Shown here piece by piece: positions 25,536-34,018 of a stretch of 43,255 nt of DNA. This stretch comes from Bacillota bacterium (GTDB lineage Bacteria; Bacillota; Bacilli; Paenibacillales; Paenibacillaceae): NCBI GenBank assembly GCA_023386495.1, contig JAEWJS010000093.1:1-43255 (forward strand). The letters run 5' to 3'. The notes under the pieces were generated by a model. That model did no database searches, had not been told where the DNA came from, and worked only from the letters and a program-made list of their open reading frames with translations. The number at the start of each line of letters is the position of its first letter. Position 1 is the stretch's first letter. Both the position numbers and the translations under genes were made by a program.

Positions 25536-26105
25536 ATGGCTTGGAGCAAATTGAAGCAAAACTTGGAAAGTTTCCTCAGCCCTGCGCTGCAGGGAAGGGT
25601 CGAGTACCGCGCCACCAGCTACCGGTATTTGCCGGATCGCGCAGGACTTTGTTACATTGCGGTCGATAAGAAGAACGTCCTCAATATGAGCGAGAAGACG
25701 AACGGCATCCGCTGGTATCAGTCGGAGATGGAGATTAAGAACGATCCGACGATCCAGATCCCGGTCAGCGCTGCGGAGATCGAAGCGATCCGGCAGGATA
25801 CCAACGGGAACGTGCCGGAGGATCGGCTGAAGGTCATCGCGCGGGGGAGACGAGCAACCGAGCTTGCGAAGGAGCTGATGGCGGCACAGACAGCCTTGAG
25901 CAAATCCAACTTTACGGCGACTGCCACGAAGTTCTTGGCCAGCTCGATCGAAGAGAGCTTGGCGAGCAAGGATATCCTGTTGAACATTCTGGCCTTGGTG
26001 GACAAGCGAATGGGCAAGAAGCGGATCTTGAACATGAGCGAGATGATGCAATCGAAGCATCCGGCTGTGCAGTATTTCTATCAACTAAGGCTTGTGGTAT
26101 CTTAA
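25536..26105 (+). CDS. SF0329-like conserved hypothetical protein
   Basis: Soluble-looking protein of 189 residues with no signal peptide or membrane segment. The opening MAWSKLKQNLESF and segments such as RVEYRATSYRYLPD, CYIAVDKKNVLNMS, ILALVDKRMGKKRIL and HPAVQYFYQLR match my memory of the SF0329 family of small conserved bacterial proteins of unknown function. I cannot verify that without a search. The start at 25536 is chosen because AGGAGGG sits 7 nt upstream; an upstream ATG at 25512 lacks a site. The motif LNMSE occurs twice (about residues 47-51 and 168-172). The metallo-hydrolase gene follows after 26 bp and may be co-transcribed. No function is proposed. Confidence 0.8.
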   Translation: MAWSKLKQNLESFLSPALQGRVEYRATSYRYLPDRAGLCYIAVDKKNVLNMSEKTNGIRWYQSEMEIKNDPTIQIPVSAAEIEAIRQDTNGNVPEDRLKVIARGRRATELAKELMAAQTALSKSNFTATATKFLASSIEESLASKDILLNILALVDKRMGKKRILNMSEMMQSKHPAVQYFYQLRLVVS

Positions 26106-26131
26106 CCTTATTGGTGGAAGGGAGTGATGGC

Positions 26132-26830
26132 ATGAGCCAACTTAAGATCATCGAATTGCCGATCGCGTATGAGTTTCAAGGACAGCGGGATACCCTCTAT
26201 CCCAGTCTAATCGTATGGAAGGACGAATTAACGCTTGTCGATACGGGCTACCCGGGGTTCTTGAGCCGTATTGAGGATGCCGTCGCGAACAGCGGATATT
26301 CTTTAAGCAGTGTACGGAATATCGTGATCACACACTATGATATCGACCATATCGGCGCGCTCTATGACCTGAAGGAGAAGTATCCTCACGTGAACATTAT
26401 CGCTAGCGCTCGCGAGTCGCGATCAATCAGCGGAGCTGAAAAATCCGAGCGACTGCGACAGGCTGAAGCGCAACTGCAGCATATGACGAGCGAGCAGCAG
26501 GAATTCGGCAGATGGTTCATCATGCGGTTGGAGAGCCTAAAGCATGTTCCGGTCGATACGGAAGTAAGCGACGGTGATCGGATTCTGGACGGGCATTGTC
26601 AGGTCATTGCGACGCCTGGGCATACTGCAGGGCATATTTCCTTGTTCTTCCCCAGCATCCGAAGCGTTATTACGGGCGACGCGGCCGTTCACGAGAATGG
26701 CGAGCTGGGTGTGGCGAATCCGCACTTCTGCCTCGATCTCGCCGCCGCCGAGCAATCACTGGCGCGTATCAAGGGCCTCGAAGCCGAGACGTACTATTGC
26801 TACCATGGCGGGCAATATTCAAACGTATGA
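26132..26830 (+). CDS. Metallo-beta-lactamase-fold hydrolase
   Basis: Cytoplasmic protein of 232 residues with the MBL fold. Metal-ligand motifs are THYDIDHIG (the usual HxHxDH with Asp at the second His position, as in some YflN-like hydrolases), GHTAGH, GDAAV and a terminal histidine in YCYHGG. VDTGYPG near the N-terminus is also typical. A bimetallic hydrolase acting on an ester, lactone or thioester is the family expectation, but the substrate is unknown. The start ATG 26132 follows GGGAGTGATGG; a TTG at 26111 in the same frame is less likely. It is followed by an unusually long perfect hairpin. Confidence 0.88.
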   Translation: MSQLKIIELPIAYEFQGQRDTLYPSLIVWKDELTLVDTGYPGFLSRIEDAVANSGYSLSSVRNIVITHYDIDHIGALYDLKEKYPHVNIIASARESRSISGAEKSERLRQAEAQLQHMTSEQQEFGRWFIMRLESLKHVPVDTEVSDGDRILDGHCQVIATPGHTAGHISLFFPSIRSVITGDAAVHENGELGVANPHFCLDLAAAEQSLARIKGLEAETYYCYHGGQYSNV

Positions 26831-26834
26831 CAAG

Positions 26835-26882
26835 AGACAGACAGAGAGAGAGCCCTACTCGGGGCTCTCTCTCTGTCTGTCT
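26835..26882. terminator. Bidirectional terminator with a 21-bp AGAC/AGAG-repeat stem
   Basis: Perfect 21-bp inverted repeat (26835-26855 with 26862-26882) with a 6-nt loop. The arms consist of AGAC and AG dinucleotide/tetranucleotide repeats ending in GCCC. It lies between convergent genes, 4 bp after the hydrolase stop. Confidence 0.8.
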
Positions 26883-26889
26883 GTCGCGC

Positions 26890-28317
26890 TCAACCTGCAA
26901 CTGCCGGCACGGACGCTTCCCAAGAATCGCCGTTCACCGACCCGGTGAACCGATAGATAGGCTGGTAATACCCCTTGGAATCGAAGGTGTAGTCAAGCTC
27001 GTATGCGTCCACTTGCAATCGGTCTCCCTTCGCCAGATCATTGAAGAGGTAGAAATCCCCCGCCAGAATGTCCTCATAGGCTTCCGCCGGACTAATGATC
27101 GCGATCTCTCTCACATACTTGTTATCGCGGATCGAGTAGAAGACTTCGAGCGGCGTCCCCTGACCTTCCGATGGCCGGATCATAACGAATCCCTCCATAT
27201 AATCGCTGTATCCGTGGGCGACGTCCGCGGTCGGCCGCTCGATATCCCAGCGAATCGTGTTCCCGTCCTGCGTGCCGAATACGGCTTCTGCCGGCAATAA
27301 GCCGCTTGTCACCAGCCAGCCCTCGTAATAGTCCCTGTGCGCCTCTAATTGCTCCTGCTCCATCGACTCGTGCTCGCGATCCTCCGTGTACAGCCACCAC
27401 CCGCCGTCATGGACGGCATAGTTGAACGTAAATGCATTTCCCTCGGTGTCCGTGAACGACCATACGCGGTTATATCCTTCTATGCGAACGCCGCCTTGGC
27501 GCCGCAGGTCGAAGGTACGCTGCACGGACGAAGCCATCGCTTCCCCGTACGCCCGGTTGTGAATCTGGCTGCTGCGATAGAGCGCGACGGGCTCGGCATC
27601 GGTCGGGAGCACGGCGGTAAGCGTGACGTCGACCTGCCGCATGTCTTGGGCAATCGCGGGGCGAATGGCAAGGTTGCCGAGCTCCTTCGCGTGGTACGCG
27701 GCCATGGCCCCGCCGTACAGGAGCGCGAAGGCCAGCGGGATCGAGAGCGCCGTCAGGACGGGCTTGACCGCAAGCTTGCGGCGCTCCGCGCAATCCAAGA
27801 TCGCGCGCATCAGGCAATAGCCTGCGATGCTGCCAAGCGTGTTATGGAACAGATCGTCGAGCTCGAAGATGCCTCTACGGGTGATTGTCTGGAACAGCTC
27901 GATCCCGAGCGTGACCGAGAGCGACACGAGCAAGACGGGAACGAAGCGGCGCGTGCGCCCGCCTAGCAGCGGCAGCAGGAACCCGAGCGGCGCGAACATC
28001 AGCATGTTGAATAGAATCAACTGCCATTCGCTGAGCGACCATTGATGCCAGGCACTCCTATAGCCGCTGAACAGCCGGAAGTTAGCCCACCCTTCAAAGT
28101 GCGCGCCTCTGCTGAATGTCGTTAGCGCCATCACGACCGCGAACCATCCGAGCAGCAGCGCAATGCCGATGAATGGGCCGAAGGATGCCTTTCTTGCGCC
28201 ACCCCTCTTGCGGTACAGCGCGTATGCGCCGTACGATAACCCGATAACAGCCAGCATGACGATGATCGCCTGCGGAAGAAGCGGCACGATTGTATCGATA
28301 ATGCTCTGTAAATCCAT
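26890..28317 (-). CDS. VanZ-family membrane protein with large C-terminal domain
   Basis: Integral membrane protein of 475 residues. The N-terminal about 215 residues contain five or six hydrophobic segments and the VanZ signature (NMLMFAPLGFLLPLL, ...GIELFQ, FELDDLFHNTLGSIAGY). VanZ-like proteins are linked to teicoplanin or antimicrobial-peptide tolerance, but many are uncharacterised. After one more hydrophobic stretch (about 220-240), roughly 230 residues form a Trp/Tyr-rich soluble domain that contains two probably paired halves and should lie outside the cell; I do not recognise it. The frame stays open to 28503, but ATG 28317 has GGGAGG 9 nt upstream and begins right before the first membrane segment. 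Confidence 0.82.
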   Translation of the reverse strand: MDLQSIIDTIVPLLPQAIIVMLAVIGLSYGAYALYRKRGGARKASFGPFIGIALLLGWFAVVMALTTFSRGAHFEGWANFRLFSGYRSAWHQWSLSEWQLILFNMLMFAPLGFLLPLLGGRTRRFVPVLLVSLSVTLGIELFQTITRRGIFELDDLFHNTLGSIAGYCLMRAILDCAERRKLAVKPVLTALSIPLAFALLYGGAMAAYHAKELGNLAIRPAIAQDMRQVDVTLTAVLPTDAEPVALYRSSQIHNRAYGEAMASSVQRTFDLRRQGGVRIEGYNRVWSFTDTEGNAFTFNYAVHDGGWWLYTEDREHESMEQEQLEAHRDYYEGWLVTSGLLPAEAVFGTQDGNTIRWDIERPTADVAHGYSDYMEGFVMIRPSEGQGTPLEVFYSIRDNKYVREIAIISPAEAYEDILAGDFYLFNDLAKGDRLQVDAYELDYTFDSKGYYQPIYRFTGSVNGDSWEASVPAVAG

Positions 28318-28411
28318 TCCTGTATGCCTCCCAACGTTGGTGATGCTGCGGATCCGGAATTCTCTCGACACTCCTCCTGACGAATTCGAACAGCATTTAG
28401 CTTCGATTCGC

Positions 28412-28440
28412 TTTATCCCGAGGTGCAGCACTGGTATTAT
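28412..28440 (+). promoter_or_regulatory. Possible promoter of the GH115 gene
   Basis: TTTATC (28412-28417), a 17-nt spacer and TATTAT (28435-28440) lie about 50 bp before the alpha-glucuronidase start. The -35 matches only 3 of 6 consensus bases. Confidence 0.35.
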
Positions 28441-28489
28441 GGCATTATGATACTTGAAACAGCCATGAATACGAATAAGGGAGATAATC

Positions 28490-31369
28490 ATGACTTTCAC
28501 CATTAATCAACGCATCCTAACCGACAGCGCATTCTTCTTACAGGAGCAAGAGGCTTTCAGCGGGGTCCGCAAAATCGCCGACAAGGTCGCACGGGACATC
28601 GAGCTGGTGTTCGGCGTCAGGCCGACATCCGCGGAACAGCGCGATCAACTCGCTTCCTGCGCGGTCATCTACGGCACGCTTGACCGGAGTCCGGCGCTGG
28701 CGAATCTGGCCGAACAGGGCCTGATCGACCTCGGCGCGATTCGCGGCAAGAACGAAGTGTATCTCTTCCAAGTTATCGATAACCCAGAAGGTGCCGGCAA
28801 GACGCTCGTCATCGCCGGAAGCGACAAGCGGGGGACCATCTACGGCTTGTTCCGCTTGTCGGAGATGCTGGGCGTATCGCCATATGTCGACTGGAACGAT
28901 GTGCTGCCCAAGCGGCAAGACGCGTTCACCATTGCCGAAGGGTACAAGCGGATATCGAAGGAGCCTTCGGTTCGCTACAGAGGCTTCTTCATTAACGATG
29001 AATGGCCGGCATTCGGCACGTGGGTCAACCACCGCTATGGCGGGTTTAATGCACAGGCGTATGACCATATTTTCGAGCTGCTGCTCCGTCTGAAGGGCAA
29101 TTACTTGTGGCCGGCCATGTGGTCGGCACGCTTCCACGACGATGGCCCGGGCCTTGCGAATGCGGAACTGGCCGACGAGTACGGCGTCGTCATGGGGGCG
29201 TCCCACCATGAGCCGTGCCTGCGCCAGGGCGAGGAATACAAGTACCTGCGGGGCCAAGATTCGATCTATGGCGACGCATGGAACTACCGAACCAATGAAG
29301 CGGGCATTACCCGGTTCTGGGCGGACGGCCTGAAGCGCAGCGGGAAGTTCGAGAATGTCATCACGCTCGGCATGCGCGGCGAAGCCGATACGGCGATCAT
29401 GGAGAACGCCACGTTCGCGGACAACATTCATCTGCTGCGCGACGTGCTGCGGACGCAGAATCGCTTGATCAAGGAACATGTGAATCCGGAGCTGGAGCAA
29501 GTGCCCCGCATGCTGGCGCTGTACAAGGAAGTGGAGCCGTTCTTCTACGGAGACGAGGAGACGCCGGGCTTGATCGGATCGGAGGAGCTGGAGAACGTCA
29601 TTCTGATGCTCTGCGACGATAACTTCGGCAATTTGCGGACGCTCCCCACGGAGGCGATGCGTTCGCATAGCGGCGGATACGGGATGTACTACCATTTTGA
29701 CTATCATGGGGGTCCGATCTCCTATGAATGGGTGAACAGCACCTATCTGCCGAAGGTATGGGAACAGATGACGATGGCGTATGACTTCGGCGTGCGCGAT
29801 CTGTGGATCGTCAATGTCGGCGACATCGCTACGCAGGAGTTCCCGCTTGCCTACTTCCTGGACCTCGCGTACGACTTCGACCAATGGGGAACCGGCAGCA
29901 TCAATAAGACGCAGGAATACCCGCGGCTGTGGGTAGAGCGGCAATTCGGAGCGGCATGCGGGAAGCGTGACTTGGAGCGAATCAATCGGCTGATCGACGG
30001 CTATACGCGAATCGCGCACAACCGCAGGCCGGAGGCGATGAACGCGGACGTCTACCACCCGGTGAACTATCGGGAGACGGACCGTCTGCTGGCAGAGATC
30101 GAGCAGCTGATGGAGGAAGCGAATGCCCTCTATCAGGCGATGGACGGCATGACGCTGCCTGGCTTCTACGCACTGGTCTATTATCCGGCGATGGGGAACT
30201 TGAATCTGCAGAAGATGCAGCTGCTGGCCGGCAAGAACCACTATGCCGCGAAGCGCAATCGCATGGAAGCGAATCGGCTGGCCGAGCAGATTCGTGCGTG
30301 CATGCAGCGGGATCAGGAGCTTGTGGAGGAATACCATACGATTGCCGATGGCAAGTGGTACGGCATGGGATTGTCGGAGCATATCGGCTTCACGAAGTGG
30401 AACGAGGACGAGTGCCGCTACCCGATTCTGATGCAGGTCATGCCCGCTCGAAAAGCGAGGCTAAGCGTGTCGATAGACGGTACGGAGCTGGTGTCGGAGG
30501 GGAGCGGCTGGCACGTGAACAAGCTGACGCTCGCGGACTTCCGGCAGCCGCATATCGATGAAGCATCGTTCACGATCAGCAGCCTCAGCGATCTGGAATC
30601 GCCGTACGAAATTACCTGTGATGCGCCATGGTTGACCTGCTCAGCCTATCACGGGGTATTGGACGGCGTGAACAAGGCATCGGAGCGAATAACGGTGCGC
30701 ATCGACCGCGGCGCGATGCAGCAAGAGACGGAGGCTGCCATTGCGGTGAAGATCCCGAACGGAGCCGTGACGATTCTCGTCGATGCGAAGCAGCCGGACC
30801 TGAACGGATTGCCGGATCGCACCTTCGTGGACACGAACGGCTATATCGCGATCGAGGCGGAGCATTACGCTTCGAAGACGGATGCGAATTCGGGTGCGGG
30901 ATTCCAAGTGATCGAAGGCTACGGGAAGACACTGTCCGGCGTGAAGGCGTTCCCGGTGACGCAGTATTTCACCGCCGGGCAAGATGCGCCGTATCTGGAA
31001 TACCGCGTCGCGGTGGAAGAGGCCGGGACCTATGAGGTCGAATTGTACATGCAGCCATCGAACCCGGTCACGACGGACAATACGCTACATTACGGCATTC
31101 AGGCCAACGAAGGCACGGTCGGAGTGGTCAATGCGATTCCGCAAGGGCTGAAGGTCGGGGAGTCGAATCGCGATTGGGCTGCAGGCGTGCTGAACCAGAT
31201 TCGGTGCCACAGCAGCGAGGTTACGCTTAATGGCGGGCTGAATACGATTCGAATCTATGCGGTGAGTCCGGGGCTCGTACTCGAGAAGCTGGTCATCTTC
31301 CCCGCAGGGCAGAGACCTGCTGCGAGCTACTTGGGGCCGACGGAGACTTATTATGTAGGCAGAGCGTGA
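28490..31369 (+). CDS. Glycoside hydrolase family 115 xylan alpha-1,2-glucuronidase
   Basis: Enzyme of 959 residues expected to remove (4-O-methyl-)glucuronic acid side groups from glucuronoxylan or its oligomers. Order: an N-terminal alpha/beta domain (about 1-180, with TLVIAGSDKRGTIYGLFRLSE), a catalytic barrel with RYRGFFINDEWPAF, GNYLWPAMW, GASHHEPC and NVGDIATQEFP, a helical region, and a beta-rich GH115 C-terminal domain from about 780 (IAIEAEHYA onward). No signal peptide is present, so it probably acts in the cytoplasm on imported oligosaccharides. ATG has AAGGGAGAT upstream. It stands alone between the divergent VanZ gene and a terminator; no xylanase or sugar transporter gene is adjacent. 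Specificity within GH115 is inference. Confidence 0.92.
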   Translation: MTFTINQRILTDSAFFLQEQEAFSGVRKIADKVARDIELVFGVRPTSAEQRDQLASCAVIYGTLDRSPALANLAEQGLIDLGAIRGKNEVYLFQVIDNPEGAGKTLVIAGSDKRGTIYGLFRLSEMLGVSPYVDWNDVLPKRQDAFTIAEGYKRISKEPSVRYRGFFINDEWPAFGTWVNHRYGGFNAQAYDHIFELLLRLKGNYLWPAMWSARFHDDGPGLANAELADEYGVVMGASHHEPCLRQGEEYKYLRGQDSIYGDAWNYRTNEAGITRFWADGLKRSGKFENVITLGMRGEADTAIMENATFADNIHLLRDVLRTQNRLIKEHVNPELEQVPRMLALYKEVEPFFYGDEETPGLIGSEELENVILMLCDDNFGNLRTLPTEAMRSHSGGYGMYYHFDYHGGPISYEWVNSTYLPKVWEQMTMAYDFGVRDLWIVNVGDIATQEFPLAYFLDLAYDFDQWGTGSINKTQEYPRLWVERQFGAACGKRDLERINRLIDGYTRIAHNRRPEAMNADVYHPVNYRETDRLLAEIEQLMEEANALYQAMDGMTLPGFYALVYYPAMGNLNLQKMQLLAGKNHYAAKRNRMEANRLAEQIRACMQRDQELVEEYHTIADGKWYGMGLSEHIGFTKWNEDECRYPILMQVMPARKARLSVSIDGTELVSEGSGWHVNKLTLADFRQPHIDEASFTISSLSDLESPYEITCDAPWLTCSAYHGVLDGVNKASERITVRIDRGAMQQETEAAIAVKIPNGAVTILVDAKQPDLNGLPDRTFVDTNGYIAIEAEHYASKTDANSGAGFQVIEGYGKTLSGVKAFPVTQYFTAGQDAPYLEYRVAVEEAGTYEVELYMQPSNPVTTDNTLHYGIQANEGTVGVVNAIPQGLKVGESNRDWAAGVLNQIRCHSSEVTLNGGLNTIRIYAVSPGLVLEKLVIFPAGQRPAASYLGPTETYYVGRA

Positions 31370-31375
31370 CAAGGG

Positions 31376-31398
31376 AAGGCGGCCGAAATGGCCGCCTT
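31376..31398 (+). terminator. Intrinsic terminator after the GH115 gene
   Basis: Perfect 9-bp stem AAGGCGGCC/GGCCGCCTT (31376-31384 with 31390-31398) with a 5-nt loop, 6 bp after the stop codon. Confidence 0.85.
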
Positions 31399-31413
31399 TG
31401 CTATTCGGATTGA

Positions 31414-31709
31414 AACTATGCCGAGTTCGCAGATGAGATGCTCCCTAGACAGGAGGAACAATTATTCTTATTGCTGACAGAGGAGTTTTCTGTTGGGAAC
31501 ATCATTCGTGCTGCGTGAAGCTGTAGTTAAATATGGCAAATATGGTTGCGAAGGCGGTGGAGTAGGTGGAATTGTATTAGCGTCCAAGAAGAGAGGAGCT
31601 GACGTTCGCAGGCTCGCCAGATGAGGAGCGAGATAAGTTCCTGCACATGCAGTACCAGCTTCGTGAGCGCTCGTATTCGATGCAGTACCCAGATGCCGAG
31701 CGGCGATGA
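31414..31709 (+). pseudogene. Debris of an unidentified plus-strand gene
   Basis: Two protein-like fragments in different frames: 31414-31518 (YAEFADEMLPRQEEQLFLLL, then TEEFSVGNIIRAA and stop) and 31581-31709 (ELTFAGSPDEERDKFLHMQY, then QLRERSYSMQYPDAERR and stop). Their charged, non-repetitive composition looks coding, but there is no shared frame, start or ribosome binding site, and I do not recognise the family. They abut the truncated leader copy at 31702. Between them the third frame reads VVKYGKYGCEGGG, also without a start. It is most likely the residue of a lost gene or of an insertion. Confidence 0.4.
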
Positions 31710-31853
31710 AGCCCACGATCCGAACGCTTGCTGAGGGAACAACCTGTCTGATCATCATTCATATTCCTTCAAAATTGGAGTGGTAAAAACTTGAAAGTAA
31801 TCAGTGTAAGGCATAGCCGTCCGAAAATTTAACATGCAATTCTTGACGTTGCG
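31702..31853 (-). pseudogene. Truncated leader of a paralogue of the 1022-aa secreted protein (copy B)
   Basis: Minus-strand region matching 12647-12800: shared upstream sequence, a degenerated ribosome binding site (AAGGAATATGA instead of AAGGAGGATGA) and a coding start MMIRQVVPSASVRIVGFIA. After about 19 codons similarity ends. The frame runs on to 31468 with no signal-peptide core or any recognisable domain. The gene once attached to this leader is gone. Confidence 0.75.
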
Positions 31854-31960
31854 AGTATTCGAGGCTGGGAAGGGGGAATAGCTCTGGCGGGATTCTGAAG
31901 GAGGAAGTCCAAGCTTGCACGTTCTCGAGCTTCCGGTGCCCCGAACCGCGAATATTGTAG

Positions 31961-31966
31961 TATAAT
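31961..31966 (+). promoter_or_regulatory. -10 element before the NarL-type system
   Basis: A perfect TATAAT lies 54 bp before the kinase start. No matching -35 is visible at 16-18 nt, so activator dependence is possible. Confidence 0.45.
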
Positions 31967-32020
31967 CGGTTGAATAGAGTCTGCCTTCAACATTATAGAG
32001 CATGCTGAAAGGAACTGACG

Positions 32021-33166
32021 ATGACCGATACTTTCTACCGCAAGACGACTTGGGTGCTCGTTATTCTTCAGGTGCTTGTGTTCTTCATGCTGTGGGGGGA
32101 ACTCAAGAACGGCCTGTTGTCCGCGTTAGCCGCGTGCTTCACCTTGGCCTATGTGCTGTATAATATCATCTTTGTGACAAGAGTGCGGCCGTTAGCAACC
32201 GTTGCATACGTCATTGTACAGCTGTCGCTAGCAACAGGAGTTGTGATTCTGGAAGGGGACTTCCTCAGCCAGACCTACCTGTTCATCCTGCTCGCGGAGA
32301 TCACGTTCATGCATGCGCTTCGATACGGCGTGACCGTGACGATGCTATGTTATGCCGCCTTCGCGATCGGCCATTGGATTCATTACGAATACCCGCCCTT
32401 CGAGCAAATTGCTTATGTTATTCCGCGTGCGCTTGAGTATGCGACCTTCTTCGGGTTCATGTACATGGCCAAGACGGCGTTCCTGCAGAAGCAGCGGCTG
32501 GGCCATGCTTACGAGAGACTTGCCGAGTATTCGGTAGAGGTGGAGCAGAAAGCGCTGATTGAGGAACGGACGCGGCTTTCCCGCGAAATTCACGATACTG
32601 TCGGCCATACATTGACTGCCGCGATTACCGGGCTGCAAACCGCGATACGGCTCATGGACAAGGAGCCGTCCGTCGCCGCGGACATGATCCGTCAGACGAA
32701 GACGCATATTCAGGATGGGCTGCAGGAAGTCCGGCGCTCCGTTCACATGCTGGATGCGGGCGCGGCGTTCCCGGATTTCGCGGATGCGATGCAGCGTCTG
32801 ATCGAGGAGACGCGGCGGCAGACCGGCGTTGCCATTGAGGCTTCCATCGATTCCTCGCTTCCCCGACTGGCCCCGAAGATTGAGATGTCGTTCTATCGGG
32901 CGCTGCAAGAGGGGCTGACCAATGGTATTCGCCACGGAGGAGCATCGGCATTTACTTATCGGTTCACGCAGGAAGCGGATCACATTCTCTTCGAGCTGGA
33001 GAATAACGGCAGCAGCTGGCGGAATCAGCCATACGGCTTCGGATTGTCCGCCATGCATGCAAGGGTGACGGAGATGCGAGGGACACTGCGCGTTACGGTA
33101 GGCAAGCACAATCGCGGGACCCGTATACGAATTACGCTTCCTTTCAAGTCGAATAAGGGGGAATGA
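32021..33166 (+). CDS. NarL/DesK-type sensor histidine kinase
   Basis: Membrane kinase of 381 residues. About five hydrophobic segments occupy residues 10-155 with very short loops, so the signal is probably sensed within or at the membrane. A short helical linker is followed by a HisKA_3 domain with His191 in REIHDTVGHTLTAA. The HATPase domain has EGLTNGIRHGG as N-box and GFGLSAMHARV as glycine box. ATG 32021 has AAAGGAACTG upstream. The last codons overlap the region of the response regulator start, so the two genes form a cognate pair. The promoter region adjoins gene debris containing a truncated leader. Confidence 0.92.
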   Translation: MTDTFYRKTTWVLVILQVLVFFMLWGELKNGLLSALAACFTLAYVLYNIIFVTRVRPLATVAYVIVQLSLATGVVILEGDFLSQTYLFILLAEITFMHALRYGVTVTMLCYAAFAIGHWIHYEYPPFEQIAYVIPRALEYATFFGFMYMAKTAFLQKQRLGHAYERLAEYSVEVEQKALIEERTRLSREIHDTVGHTLTAAITGLQTAIRLMDKEPSVAADMIRQTKTHIQDGLQEVRRSVHMLDAGAAFPDFADAMQRLIEETRRQTGVAIEASIDSSLPRLAPKIEMSFYRALQEGLTNGIRHGGASAFTYRFTQEADHILFELENNGSSWRNQPYGFGLSAMHARVTEMRGTLRVTVGKHNRGTRIRITLPFKSNKGE

Positions 33167-33168
33167 GG

Positions 33169-33849
33169 ATGGATGCGATTACGGTTGTCATCGCGGAGGA
33201 TCAAGCGATCATCCGCAACGGACTCGCTGCGATGCTGGGGGCAGAGTCGGATTTCGAGGTTGTGGGTACCGCCGCTGACGGGGTGGAAGCGGTCGAGATC
33301 ATTACGCGAGTACGGCCGCAGCTTGTATTGATGGACATCCACATGCCGAACATGGACGGGCTGTCCGCCGCTCGTGCCGTGAAGCAGCAGCTCCCGGAGA
33401 CATGTGTCGTGATGCTTACGACCTTCACGGACGGTGAATATATCGAGGAATCGATCAAGGCAGGAGCCAGCGGATATCTGCTTAAGGATATGGAGATCGA
33501 TCCGATGATACGCATCGTGAAGGAATGCCTGAGCGGGAGGATCAGTTACCCGGCTGCTGTCGGACCGAAGCTCGCAAGTGCGCTGTCCCGAACGGCAGAG
33601 CAGATGGAACCGGTATCGGGCGGAGACGCTTGGGACCACATCGGCGTAGCCTTCACCGACAGGGAGCGGAGCATTCTGGACTTGCTGCTGGACGGGAGGA
33701 CGGATCGGGAAATCGCGAATGCCCTGTATCTAAGCGAGGGTACGGTGAAAAATTATTTGATCGGCATTTATGCGAAGATGCAAGTAGCCCACCGCGGGGA
33801 AGCGATGGCGTGGCTGCGCAATCGGCTTGCTGGACGAGCTGATCGATAA
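33169..33849 (+). CDS. NarL/LuxR-family response regulator
   Basis: Cytoplasmic regulator of 226 residues. The receiver domain has the acidic pair ED, phosphoacceptor Asp56 in VLMDIHMPNMDG, a switch Thr in LTTF and Lys in LLKD. The LuxR-type helix-turn-helix (about 160-222) has REIANALYLSEGTVKNYL. Two starts are possible. ATG 33163 overlaps the kinase stop by 4 bp but sits directly on the GGGGG ribosome binding site. ATG 33169 has that site at 8 nt and gives the typical MDAITVVIAED beginning, so it is preferred. It ends before a strong terminator, so the START-like/SLH pair downstream is not in the same transcript. Confidence 0.92.
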   Translation: MDAITVVIAEDQAIIRNGLAAMLGAESDFEVVGTAADGVEAVEIITRVRPQLVLMDIHMPNMDGLSAARAVKQQLPETCVVMLTTFTDGEYIEESIKAGASGYLLKDMEIDPMIRIVKECLSGRISYPAAVGPKLASALSRTAEQMEPVSGGDAWDHIGVAFTDRERSILDLLLDGRTDREIANALYLSEGTVKNYLIGIYAKMQVAHRGEAMAWLRNRLAGRADR

Positions 33850-33875
33850 CGAGCATCCTTAGTATGCAATCGCAC

Positions 33876-33921
33876 AAGAAGACTTGGATATGACGATGGT
33901 CATATCCAAGTCTTCTTTTTT
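33876..33921 (+). terminator. Strong intrinsic terminator
   Basis: Perfect 19-bp stem (33876-33894 with 33899-33917), 4-nt GATG loop and a T-run. It ends the NarL-type two-gene operon. Confidence 0.92.
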
Positions 33922-34018
33922 GTGACGTTCCGTATCTATGACGATAGATTCGGCACTGCTAGTCTGGATGATAGAAGACGTTGTCTGTATATACCAGCAA
34001 GGGAAAGAGGGAGACGCC

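Noticed and set aside
26324..26353. Loss of a catalytic residue in the MBL hydrolase (Asp for the second His of HxHxDH)
   Set aside because: The HYDIDH form occurs in active members of the superfamily as I know them, so it is not good evidence for inactivity.
28538..30382. 614-residue open frame antisense to the GH115 gene
   Set aside because: It lies wholly inside a well-supported enzyme gene, is Arg/His/Leu-rich as expected for a codon shadow, and has no recognisable motif or ribosome binding site.
31468..31758. A functional 96-residue secreted peptide gene
   Set aside because: Only the first 19 codons resemble the paralogous leader; the hydrophobic core of the signal peptide is lost and the ribosome binding site is degraded.
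31400..31770. Insertion sequence remnant
   Set aside because: No terminal inverted repeats, target duplication or transposase motif could be seen; the region is recorded as gene debris instead.
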